Below, one piece after another: positions 1 to 6,480 of a stretch of 7,945 bases of DNA. The translations under genes were made by a program, and so were the position numbers. The notes below the pieces were generated by a model. It had not been told where the DNA came from, searched no databases, and saw nothing but the letters and a program-made list of their open reading frames with translations. Position 1 is the stretch's first letter. Each line of letters opens with the position of its first letter. Origin of the DNA: an uncultured Victivallales bacterium (GTDB lineage: Bacteria; Verrucomicrobiota; Lentisphaeria; Oligosphaerales; JAFGRS01); NCBI GenBank assembly GCA_903834675.1, contig CAILKC010000533.1, forward strand, positions 1 through 7,945. Reading direction: 5' to 3'.

Positions 1-1209
1 AAGCAGCACGAACCCGTGTCCAAGGGCAATTGCCTGGCCTGCCATGAGAATCACAACTCCGACTATGAGGCCCTCTTGCAGGACGACCAGCAGAAGCTCT
101 GCCTGGCCTGCCACCAGAAGGTCGGCAAGACCCTGGTCGGCGCCGGTCGCGTGCATAAGCCGGTGACGGAGAAATGCACCATGTGCCACGTCGCCCATGG
201 CGGCAGCGTGGAACGCCTTCTGACCCTGGAACCGAAAGCTCTGTGCCTGAGCTGCCACAAGCCGGTGGCGGTCGCGTTGGAGACCGGCTTGGTGCCCCCC
301 GCCGGGGCGGGCAACGCCGCACCAACCGCCCAGCCTGCCCAGGCTGCGCTCGCGGTCGCCGCGCCAACCGCTGCGCCCCTGCCCGCCCCCGCTGCGCCCC
401 TGCCCGCCCCCGCGGCGCCCCAGCCGACCTCATCGACCCTCGTGGCGGCGCCGCCGCCCGCCGAGACCGGGCACCACCTGCACAGCGCGATCCGTGACGC
501 CAAGACCTGCCTGCTCTGCCACGAAGCCCACGCCAGCCCCGGCAAGAGCCTCACCCACAGCCCCCTCGATCAGGCCTGCTACTCCTGCCACGACAAAGAG
601 ATTCGCCTGACCGCGCCGGATCGCGTCATCCCGGACGTCAAGTCGGAACTCGCCAAGGCGCGGTTCCAGCACAAGCCCGTTCGCGATGGACGCTGCGCCG
701 AATGCCACCTGGGCCACGCATCGCCCAACAGCCAACTGCTTAGTCAAGCCTTTCCCGTTGGTCTCTATGTGCCGTTTGCCGGGTCCACCTACGCCCTTTG
801 CTTCGCCTGTCACGACCAGCGCTTGGCCACCGAGGGGCGCACCGTTCGGACCGGCTTCCGCGATGGCGACCTGAACCTCCACTATGTCCATATCATGGAC
901 GAAGACCCCACTGCGGCCAGCACCGCCGCGGCGGCCCAGGCACTCGCCGCCGCAGCCGGCACGCCAGCGCAGAAGCCGAGGCTGAAGAAGGGGCGGAGCT
1001 GCGGTCTTTGCCACGAACCTCACAGCAGCATGCAGGCAAAGCAGGTTCGTGAAAGCGTTCAGTACGGCCCCGAGGGCTGGAAGCTGACCATTCGCTTCGA
1101 GCAGACCGCGACGGGCGGCCAATGCGTATCCGCCTGCCACAAGACCAGAACCTATTCGAACCAGCAGCCGCCGGCCCCCCCGAAGGAGCCGATCCCGGCC
1201 AAACCGTAA
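1..1209 (+). CDS. Multihaem cytochrome c with five doubled-CXXCH modules (5' partial)
   Basis: The reading frame is open to base 1. The first codons read KQHEPV, the same H-x-P-V lead-in seen before later haem pairs, so the gene starts upstream and the internal GTG at 16 is not its start; 402 residues are visible. There are nine CXXCH motifs plus a terminal CX3CH (CVSACH, residues 375-380), i.e. ten covalent haems. They form five pairs of the doubled-CXXCH family. The first motif of every pair is followed by xxH (CHENH, CHVAH, CHEAH, CHLGH, CHEPH), and each pair has a preceding His; these are likely distal haem ligands. Within pairs 1-3 the two motifs are exactly 23 residues apart. A Pro/Ala-rich linker (about residues 89-157) separates pairs 1-2 from 3-5, and the C-terminus is Pro-rich. 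The family works in the periplasm or at the outer surface in electron transfer. The signal peptide would lie upstream, unseen. No catalytic site is recognised, so electron carriage is inferred. Stop TAA at 1207-1209, 20 bp before the next cytochrome, probably co-transcribed. Confidence 0.93.
   Translation, partial: KQHEPVSKGNCLACHENHNSDYEALLQDDQQKLCLACHQKVGKTLVGAGRVHKPVTEKCTMCHVAHGGSVERLLTLEPKALCLSCHKPVAVALETGLVPPAGAGNAAPTAQPAQAALAVAAPTAAPLPAPAAPLPAPAAPQPTSSTLVAAPPPAETGHHLHSAIRDAKTCLLCHEAHASPGKSLTHSPLDQACYSCHDKEIRLTAPDRVIPDVKSELAKARFQHKPVRDGRCAECHLGHASPNSQLLSQAFPVGLYVPFAGSTYALCFACHDQRLATEGRTVRTGFRDGDLNLHYVHIMDEDPTAASTAAAAQALAAAAGTPAQKPRLKKGRSCGLCHEPHSSMQAKQVRESVQYGPEGWKLTIRFEQTATGGQCVSACHKTRTYSNQQPPAPPKEPIPAKP
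370..411 (+). repeat. Perfect 21-bp tandem duplication in the cytochrome linker
   Basis: Two identical, adjacent 21-base units (370-390 and 391-411) in frame with the cytochrome each encode AAPLPAP. A degenerate third copy (AAPQPT) follows at about 412-429. The repeat lies in the Pro/Ala linker between haem pairs 2 and 3. Being a multiple of three, gain or loss of a unit would change linker length without breaking the frame. Confidence 0.9.
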
Positions 1210-1229
1210 CCGGAAGCAGACGCCTGACC

Positions 1230-3188
1230 GTGAACACGATTCCCTTCAAACCCTGGAAGCGTCCACTGTTCCTCCTCGGCGCTGCCCTGGCGCTTTTGGC
1301 CGGCCTGCTCGCCGGCGCTGGCCTGGCCCACGACCTGGCCGCGAGTCACCCCGGAGTCCGCGCCGGCATGTGGACCTACATGGTCGTGCCCCCCTTCATC
1401 GGCGCCGGCCTGGCCCTCCTGGCTGCCGACGTGCTGCTCTATGCCTGGCGGCGCCAGCGCTCGGGTCAGCCTCTTGACGTCTGGGGCGAGTGGGGTCTCA
1501 GTATCCAGCGTCTGAGCCGCTGGACCCTCGGGCTGGGCCTCGGCCTCGGCGGCCTGCTGGCACTCGGGGCGGGGCTATTCTCGTGGCGCGCCTATCACTA
1601 CGTGGAGTCCGTGCCCTTCTGCGGTCAGCTTTGCCATGTGCCGATGACCCCGCAGTTCACCGCCCACCGGGACTCGGGGCACGCGAACGTCTCCTGCGTC
1701 GAATGCCATGTGGGGCCAGGGATCAAGAGTTTCATCCGCGCCAAAGTGTCGGGGCTTCGCCAGCTCCAGCAGATTGCTCTGAACACCTTTCCGCGTCCTA
1801 TCCGTGCGGCGGAGGAACACATCCCCGCCGCCGACGGCACCTGCAAGCGCTGTCACTGGGAGGATAAGCACTGGGGGACGAAGTCCGATGGCCGGGTGCG
1901 CTACGGCTACGACATGGAGAACTCGGCGCGCTACCTGGAGCTGCAGTTGCCCATCGGTGGCGGCACCAGCGCGCACGGCGTCGCCGGCGGTATCCACCAG
2001 CACATGCTGCGGCACAAACTGCTCTTCCGGCCGTCGAGCGCCAACAAGCAGGAGATCGCCCAGTTTACGGTGGTTGATGACGACGGCTCGCGGGTCGTCT
2101 ACGACCTCTACGCCAAAGGCGAACGCAAGTACAGCGAGAGCAGTCTCGAGGCTTTTCCCGAGCAGGCCATGGACTGCCGCGACTGCCACAACCGCCCGGC
2201 CCACCCATTCCTGACCCCGGACGAAACCGTCGACCGCGCTCTTGAAGCCGGCAGCATCGAGCGCTCGCTGCCCTCCATCAAGAAGGTCGCCATCGCGACG
2301 CTGACCCGCGAGTACAGCCGCGCCGACGAGGCCGCTAAAGGCATCGCGAACGACATCAACACCTACTACGCCGACCATTTCGGCGGCAAGGTCCTGGAGC
2401 GCCAGGCCGCCCTCGACAAGGCCATCGCGGCGGTGCAGGCCATCTACAGCCGAAATGTCTACCCGGAGATGCAGATCGCCTGGCACACCTACCCCGACAA
2501 TACCGGGCACCGCACGGCGCCGGGCTGCTTCCGCTGCCACGAAGGCAAACACGTCCGCCGCGACACTCGCCAACCGCTGGCCAGCAAGTGCGAGGTCTGT
2601 CACCGCTTCTACGAGAAATCCCGCGAGCCGGGAAGCCTGCTTGCCACCGCCCCGGACAACACCCTGCTGCATCCGTTTACCCACAAAGAACACTTCAACC
2701 AGGAAATCAGTTGCTGGGACTGCCATGCGGCCGCCAATCCGTACTCTCAGTGCAAGAGCTGCCACCAGAAGGAATTCAGCACCGACAAGATGATCTTCGA
2801 GTGCTCCATGTGTCACCGGCCGCCGCTCCAGAAGGTCACCGCCGCAAGTTGTCAGCCGTGCCACCCGACCGCCGCTTCAGCGCTGCACGCACACAAGGAC
2901 CACGCGAACTGCCTGGCCTGCCATAAACCCCACCAGTGGAAAGCGGAGACGCGCCATGAGAGCTGTGCCTCCGCCGCCTGTCACAAACCCGAAGACCTCG
3001 CGAAGTGGGGCGACCACGGCCTGCCCAAGGACGGCTGCAAGAGTGCGCAATTCAAGGGCGTCGAACGTCTGATGAACGGCCTTCCCACGGGCCCGGCGCC
3101 CGGGCGGTCGCCGTCGGCCGCCGCGGGCGCGCCGACACAGCCACCGTCTCCTGCGGTCAAACCGGAGGAGACCAAGCTGCCGCGGTAG
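1230..3188 (+). CDS. Inner-membrane NapC/NirT (ImcH-like) dodecahaem cytochrome c
   Basis: A 652-residue protein from GTG 1230, likely a quinol-oxidising membrane cytochrome passing electrons to the periplasm. The GTG is preferred over ATG 1122, which overlaps the previous gene by 88 bp and adds a non-hydrophobic leader; a GGAAG at 1212-1216 is a weak, distant ribosome site. Three membrane helices (about 12-33, 48-72, 98-120) precede a NapC/NirT-type segment: CGQLCH (131-136) followed by M139-T-P, then CVECH (156-160) and CKRCHW (205-210). The middle has a GIHQH motif (254-258), CRDCHNRP (316-323), a haem-free helical stretch (about 330-425), CFRCH (433-437) and CEVCH (454-458). From memory this matches ImcH-like NapC/NirT proteins, seven-haem in Geobacter. 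A haem-dense tail follows: motifs at 495, 508, 525, 541, 561 and CX4CH at 579-585, resembling class III (c3/c7) cytochromes. Total: ten CXXCH, one CX3CH, one CX4CH. The last 35 residues are Pro/Ala-rich. The family call is firm; the specific electron acceptor is unknown. Confidence 0.9.
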   Translation: MNTIPFKPWKRPLFLLGAALALLAGLLAGAGLAHDLAASHPGVRAGMWTYMVVPPFIGAGLALLAADVLLYAWRRQRSGQPLDVWGEWGLSIQRLSRWTLGLGLGLGGLLALGAGLFSWRAYHYVESVPFCGQLCHVPMTPQFTAHRDSGHANVSCVECHVGPGIKSFIRAKVSGLRQLQQIALNTFPRPIRAAEEHIPAADGTCKRCHWEDKHWGTKSDGRVRYGYDMENSARYLELQLPIGGGTSAHGVAGGIHQHMLRHKLLFRPSSANKQEIAQFTVVDDDGSRVVYDLYAKGERKYSESSLEAFPEQAMDCRDCHNRPAHPFLTPDETVDRALEAGSIERSLPSIKKVAIATLTREYSRADEAAKGIANDINTYYADHFGGKVLERQAALDKAIAAVQAIYSRNVYPEMQIAWHTYPDNTGHRTAPGCFRCHEGKHVRRDTRQPLASKCEVCHRFYEKSREPGSLLATAPDNTLLHPFTHKEHFNQEISCWDCHAAANPYSQCKSCHQKEFSTDKMIFECSMCHRPPLQKVTAASCQPCHPTAASALHAHKDHANCLACHKPHQWKAETRHESCASAACHKPEDLAKWGDHGLPKDGCKSAQFKGVERLMNGLPTGPAPGRSPSAAAGAPTQPPSPAVKPEETKLPR

Positions 3189-3194
3189 CAACCC

Positions 3195-3220
3195 TCCTGA
3201 CGGTCTGGCGGACCGCAGGA
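3195..3220 (+). terminator. Hairpin just after the cytochrome stop, possible terminator or processing site
   Basis: The arms TCCTG-A-CGGTC and GACCG-CAGGA form a ten-pair stem with a single bulged A (3200) and a five-base loop (3206-3210). The stem starts seven bases after the TAG of the NapC-type cytochrome. No T-tract follows, so it is not a classic intrinsic terminator. It could act as a partial terminator, a 3'-end stabiliser that sets cytochrome mRNA apart from the haem operon, or be chance in GC-rich DNA. Confidence 0.35.
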
Positions 3221-3258
3221 ACCTGGATACCTTGTCCACCTGGCGGGAGCCCTCCGAA

Positions 3259-3283
3259 CCGGCACCCCGATGGGGCGGGCCGG
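3259..3283 (+). promoter_or_regulatory. GC-rich imperfect hairpin in the leader of the haem operon
   Basis: CCGGC (3259-3263) pairs with GCCGG (3279-3283), and CCCC (3265-3268) pairs with GGGG (3272-3275), separated by an asymmetric internal loop, within the 144-bp gap upstream of the hemX-like gene. No -35/-10 pair that I would defend is visible in the gap. The structure might be a leader element, but similar foldings arise by chance at this base composition. Confidence 0.18.
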
Positions 3284-3320
3284 ACAGACCCTGTCGGTCA
3301 CCGAGCAACCTGGCCAACAC

Positions 3321-3324
3321 GGAG
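3321..3324 (+). promoter_or_regulatory. Ribosome binding site deciding the hemX-like start
   Basis: GGAG lies eight bases before ATG 3333, an ideal spacing. It supports 3333 over the upstream in-frame ATG at 3270, whose extra 21 residues are polar and not part of the first membrane helix. Confidence 0.7.
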
Positions 3325-3332
3325 TGGTAGGG

Positions 3333-4187
3333 ATGACACTGGAACTCATTATCGGCGCCAGCGCTGGCGCCTTGTACGCGCTCGCCGCCGTCCTGGCGGT
3401 CCTGGGCGTGGTGCGGACCGAAAAGCCCCTGCCGACCGCGGCACGGGCCCTGCCGGTCACCGCTGCCGCGGGCGCTCTTTGCCTCGGGGCGGTGCTCATT
3501 CTGCACGGCCTCCGGCTGGAGATGTTCCCAGCTTTTGGGGCCTTCGAAGCCGCCTCCTGGTACGCCATGGCGGTGACCGCGTCATACCTGTACGTGAGCC
3601 AGCGCTACGACCTCCGCGCCCTCGCCGCCTTCCTCTTCCCCTACCAGGCCGGCCTCGTTCTTCTCGGCCTGCTTTACCTCACCGCCACCCCCATCATCCC
3701 CGCGAACCTGCGGACCTCGATGCTGGGCCTCCACGTGGCCACGGCGTTCGCCGGCTATGGCCTGTTCACCATCGAGAGCGTGGTGGCCGCGGCCTACCTC
3801 CTGCAGGACCGCAATCTGAAGCGCCGGAACTTTGGCCCCGTCTACCGCAACCTGCCCGCGCTGGAGACCCTGGACCGAGTCATGTTCGAGCTGATCGGCC
3901 CCGCTTTCTTCCTCTTCAGCGTGTCGATCGCCATGGGCGTGGTCCTGGCGCATGTGAACAAGTGGGGGGTGCGCTGGACGACGGACCCGAAGGTGCTGGC
4001 AACGGGCTTCACTTGGGCCGTGTACGGTCTGCTCTTCCACCTGCGCCGCGGCGCCGACCGTCACGGGCGGAAGGTGGCCTGGGTAGCGGTGCTCGGATTC
4101 CTCTGCGTGCTCCTGGCGTTCCTCGGCGTACACCTGCTGGCCAAAAGCATGCATAACTTCGGGTTTCTAGGGCAGACAGACGGATGA
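3333..4187 (+). CDS. HemX/CcsA-like eight-helix membrane protein (cytochrome c assembly family)
   Basis: A 284-residue integral membrane protein with eight predicted helices (about 5-26, 38-58, 69-88, 96-116, 130-152, 183-206, 222-237, 248-270). WGVRWTTDPK at 211-220 followed by FTWAVYGLLFHLR is recognisably the Trp-rich (WWD) segment of the CcsA/CcmC/HemX superfamily. It lacks the Trp usually before the Asp and the Glu usually after the Lys. Histidines H58, H134, H236, H267 and H274 lie in or near helix ends. True CcsA proteins carry haem across the membrane for cytochrome c ligation with a CcsB partner; HemX proteins encoded beside hemA influence glutamyl-tRNA reductase abundance, as in Bacillus. 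Position directly before hemA with an ATGA overlap, short length and the weakened motif favour the HemX role. A haem-delivery role is not excluded, given the upstream cytochromes; no CcsB/ResB gene is in the window. Start chosen from the GGAG ribosome site and first helix. Confidence 0.85.
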   Translation: MTLELIIGASAGALYALAAVLAVLGVVRTEKPLPTAARALPVTAAAGALCLGAVLILHGLRLEMFPAFGAFEAASWYAMAVTASYLYVSQRYDLRALAAFLFPYQAGLVLLGLLYLTATPIIPANLRTSMLGLHVATAFAGYGLFTIESVVAAAYLLQDRNLKRRNFGPVYRNLPALETLDRVMFELIGPAFFLFSVSIAMGVVLAHVNKWGVRWTTDPKVLATGFTWAVYGLLFHLRRGADRHGRKVAWVAVLGFLCVLLAFLGVHLLAKSMHNFGFLGQTDG

Positions 4188-5527
4188 ACTTACTGGCAGT
4201 CGGCGTCAACTTTCGCACCAGCCCCCTGCGGCTCAGGGAACGCCTGTCGTTCCCGGCGGCACGGGTGCCGGAGGTGTTGCGCCGACTGCAGGCCGATCTG
4301 CCCGACACCGAACTGCTGCTCCTCTCCACCTGCAACCGGACGGAAGTGTATGCGGCCGGTTCCGTCGCCGAAGCGGGCAGCGAGGCGCTCATCGCCGCGC
4401 TGCTGCGGCAGGCCGACGAGACCGACCCGGACCTGAGTCGGCTGTTCTACGTGAAATCCGGGCTCCAGGCCATCGAACACCTGATGACCGTGGCCACCAG
4501 CCTCGACTCGCTCGTGGTCGGAGAAGCGGAGATTCTCGGCCAGGTGAAGCAGGCCTTCCAGACCGCCACGGAGACCGCCACGGTCGGCCGGGCCCTCAGT
4601 GCCTTGCTCCAGCAGGTCTTCCGCGTCGCTAAGCGGGTCCGCAGCGAAACGGAGATCTGCCGCGGGCGGGTCTCGGTCGGCTCCGTCGCCGTGGACCTGG
4701 CCGATAAGGTCTTCGGTGACCTGTCGACCAAGACGGTTCTGATCGTCGGCACGGGCAAGATCGGGGAGCAGACCCTCCGTTCACTGGCGGATCGGGGCGT
4801 CCGTGAAACCTGCGTTTTGAACCGCTCCATCGAGCACAGCCGGGCCGTGGCGGATCGCTACGGCGGCATCGCGATCGAGTTTGATCGCCTGGAGGAATTC
4901 CTGCCGCGGGCAGACATCGTCATCAGCGCCACCAGTGCGCCTCACTACGTCATCCGGGCCGAGGCCGTGCGCGCCGGGGCCCGGGTCCGCCACAACCGCC
5001 CGTGGCTGCTCATCGATCTGGCCGTCCCGCGCGACATCGAACCCAGCGCCGGCGATGTCCCCAACGTCTACCTCTACAACGTCGACGACCTCCAGGGTAT
5101 CACCTCCCAGAACCTGGCGCGTCGACAGGAAGCCATCGAACTGGCGCAGGTCATCGTGCGCGAAGAAGCGGCCGAGGTGATGGCCAATTTCCGCGCAGAG
5201 AGCCTGGGCCTCGCCGTGTTCATGAGGCATCTCGACGAGGCGATGGCGGAGATCGAACAGACCGAGATCGTGCGCGCTTTCGCCAAAGGCAAAGTCGCGC
5301 CCCTCGGACCCGAGTGCCAACAGTGCCGGAATGAAATCCGCATCATGCTCCACCGCGCCCTCGCTAAGATGGCGGCGGGCCCGAAAAGCGCCCTGAACCA
5401 GGCCGCCCGCAACGGTGACTGGGACATCTACTCCCGCGTAGCGGCACGCATGTATGGGGTTGAAACGACGACGACGCCTGACCCCGAGAAAGCCACGCCG
5501 CCAGAAGACAAGAAGGCCGCGGAATGA
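4184..5527 (+). CDS. hemA: Glutamyl-tRNA reductase
   Basis: NADPH-dependent reduction of glutamyl-tRNA to glutamate-1-semialdehyde, the first committed and usually regulated step of C5-pathway tetrapyrrole synthesis in the cytoplasm. The 447 residues hold the catalytic Cys50 in STCNRTE (48-54), a conserved His99 in AIEHLMTVATSLDSLVVGE, and a Rossmann NADPH loop GTGKIGE (189-195, usually GAGxMGE). The shikimate-dehydrogenase-like domain continues through LLIDLAVPRDIEP (275-287) and YNVDDL (298-303). The C-terminal helical dimerisation domain (about 320-425) is divergent and carries an unexpected CQQC at 378-381. A charged, Thr/Pro/Lys-rich tail ends the protein. The ATG overlaps the hemX-like stop by four bases (ATGA) and has only a weak AGGG upstream, so translation is probably coupled. 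Control at HemA level by haem or by the HemX-like neighbour is plausible from related systems, not shown here. Confidence 0.97.
   Translation: MNLLAVGVNFRTSPLRLRERLSFPAARVPEVLRRLQADLPDTELLLLSTCNRTEVYAAGSVAEAGSEALIAALLRQADETDPDLSRLFYVKSGLQAIEHLMTVATSLDSLVVGEAEILGQVKQAFQTATETATVGRALSALLQQVFRVAKRVRSETEICRGRVSVGSVAVDLADKVFGDLSTKTVLIVGTGKIGEQTLRSLADRGVRETCVLNRSIEHSRAVADRYGGIAIEFDRLEEFLPRADIVISATSAPHYVIRAEAVRAGARVRHNRPWLLIDLAVPRDIEPSAGDVPNVYLYNVDDLQGITSQNLARRQEAIELAQVIVREEAAEVMANFRAESLGLAVFMRHLDEAMAEIEQTEIVRAFAKGKVAPLGPECQQCRNEIRIMLHRALAKMAAGPKSALNQAARNGDWDIYSRVAARMYGVETTTTPDPEKATPPEDKKAAE
5511..5516 (+). promoter_or_regulatory. Ribosome binding site of hemC inside hemA
   Basis: AGAAGG lies seven bases before ATG 5524, within the last codons of hemA. 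It is the clearest ribosome site among the three overlapping junctions, so hemC may be initiated independently as well as by coupling. Confidence 0.6.
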
Positions 5528-6480
5528 GCGTTCACAGCACCATCCGAGTCGGCACCCGGGGCAGCTTGCTCGCCCGCACCCAAACCGAAGGGGTCCTGGA
5601 CCGGCTGCGGGCCCAGCACCCGCAGATTGGCTTTGACGCGGTCATCATCCGCACCACCGGCGACCTCCGCACCCAGGATGGCCCCGCCCGTTTCGCGGGG
5701 AAGGGCTTCTTCACCAAGGAGATCGAGGATGCGCTGCTGGCTCGGTCCATCGATCTGGCCGTGCATAGCCTGAAGGACCTGCCCATCGAGTGGCCCGCGG
5801 GCCTGGCCCTGGGCGCGGTGCCGCGGCGAGAAGACCCGCGGGACGCCCTCGTGGGCGGTCGGTGTGAGCAGCTGCTGCAAGCCCCGGGCACCGCCCGCAT
5901 CGGCACCAGCAGCCTGCGCCGCGGGGCGCAGTTGCGCCGCGCCTTCCCGGGCTGCGCCGTCGTCAACCTGCGCGGCAACCTGGATACGCGGCTCCAGAAA
6001 GTGCGTGACCGGGTGGTGGACTGCGCCGTCTTGGCGGCCGCGGGCCTATGTCGGCTCGGACGTCAGCAGGACATCTCTGACTTCTTCACCCCGGACCAGA
6101 TGCTGCCGGCGCCGGGGCAAGGGGCCCTGGCCCTGGAGATCCGGGCCGATGACGACCGGCTGCGCGAGCTCTTGGCCCCCGTACATTGCCCCCAGACCGC
6201 CACCGCGGTGGAAGCCGAACGTGCCTTCATGAATGCCCTCGGCGGCGGCTGTACCCTCCCCGTTGCCGCCCTTGCCATCGTCGAGAATGGTGCCCTTCGA
6301 CTCCGGGGACGGGTGCTCTCCCTGGACGGCAGCCGCTGTCTGGACAGCCAGGCCGAGGGGCGCCCGGAGGCCCCCGGCGACGTCGGCCGCGCCGCCGCGG
6401 CGGCGCTGCTGGCGCAGGGAGCGGCCGAGATCATCCGCGCGGTAGAGCGCGAACTGCAGAATAGCGTGGCCTCATCATGA
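5524..6480 (+). CDS. hemC: Hydroxymethylbilane synthase (porphobilinogen deaminase)
   Basis: Joins four porphobilinogen molecules into the linear tetrapyrrole hydroxymethylbilane. The 318 residues, close to the family norm, begin with RVGTRGSLLARTQT (8-21). They contain the catalytic Asp85 in HSLKDLP (81-87), the substrate-binding arginines of GTSSLRR (127-133) and NLRGNLDTRL (148-157), the LPAPGQGALALE segment (194-205), and Cys243 in GGGCTLPVAA, the residue that anchors the dipyrromethane cofactor. All key residues of an active enzyme are present. The C-terminal domain has an Ala-rich helix around 289-301. The gene overlaps hemA and cobA-hemD by four bases on each side (ATGA), so it sits mid-operon; its product is the substrate of the HemD half encoded next. 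Confidence 0.98.
   Translation: MSVHSTIRVGTRGSLLARTQTEGVLDRLRAQHPQIGFDAVIIRTTGDLRTQDGPARFAGKGFFTKEIEDALLARSIDLAVHSLKDLPIEWPAGLALGAVPRREDPRDALVGGRCEQLLQAPGTARIGTSSLRRGAQLRRAFPGCAVVNLRGNLDTRLQKVRDRVVDCAVLAAAGLCRLGRQQDISDFFTPDQMLPAPGQGALALEIRADDDRLRELLAPVHCPQTATAVEAERAFMNALGGGCTLPVAALAIVENGALRLRGRVLSLDGSRCLDSQAEGRPEAPGDVGRAAAAALLAQGAAEIIRAVERELQNSVASS

Noticed and set aside
1122..1229. Upstream ATG start for the NapC-type cytochrome
   Set aside because: It would overlap the previous cytochrome by 88 bp and add 36 polar residues before the first membrane helix; GTG 1230 places the helix at the expected position.
1575..2864. Minus-strand open frame of 429 codons opposite the NapC-type cytochrome
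   Set aside because: Antisense of a haem-motif gene; no recognisable domain, and the sense frame has regular CXXCH motifs throughout.
31..2923. Identical 14-base segment at 31-44, 100-113 and 2910-2923
   Set aside because: All three encode the same CLACH haem motif with the same favoured codons; flanking sequence is not similar, so convergent codon use explains it better than recombination.
3270..3332. Upstream ATG start for the hemX-like gene
   Set aside because: The added 21 residues are polar and it lies within a hairpin; ATG 3333 has GGAG eight bases upstream.
3005..4156. Plus-strand open frame of 383 codons spanning the cytochrome end and the hemX-like gene
   Set aside because: Arg/Pro/Gly-rich composition typical of a shifted frame; the overlapping frame encodes eight membrane helices with the WWD-type segment and a good ribosome site.
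5682..5700. Six-pair hairpin (CCCCGC/GCGGGG) within hemC
   Set aside because: Inside conserved coding sequence, short, no T-tract; likely chance at high GC.
6389..6406. Perfect 18-base palindrome of GCC/GCG repeats in hemC
   Set aside because: It encodes a run of alanines in the C-terminal helix of HemC; the palindrome follows from GC-rich Ala codons and is not placed at a regulatory position.
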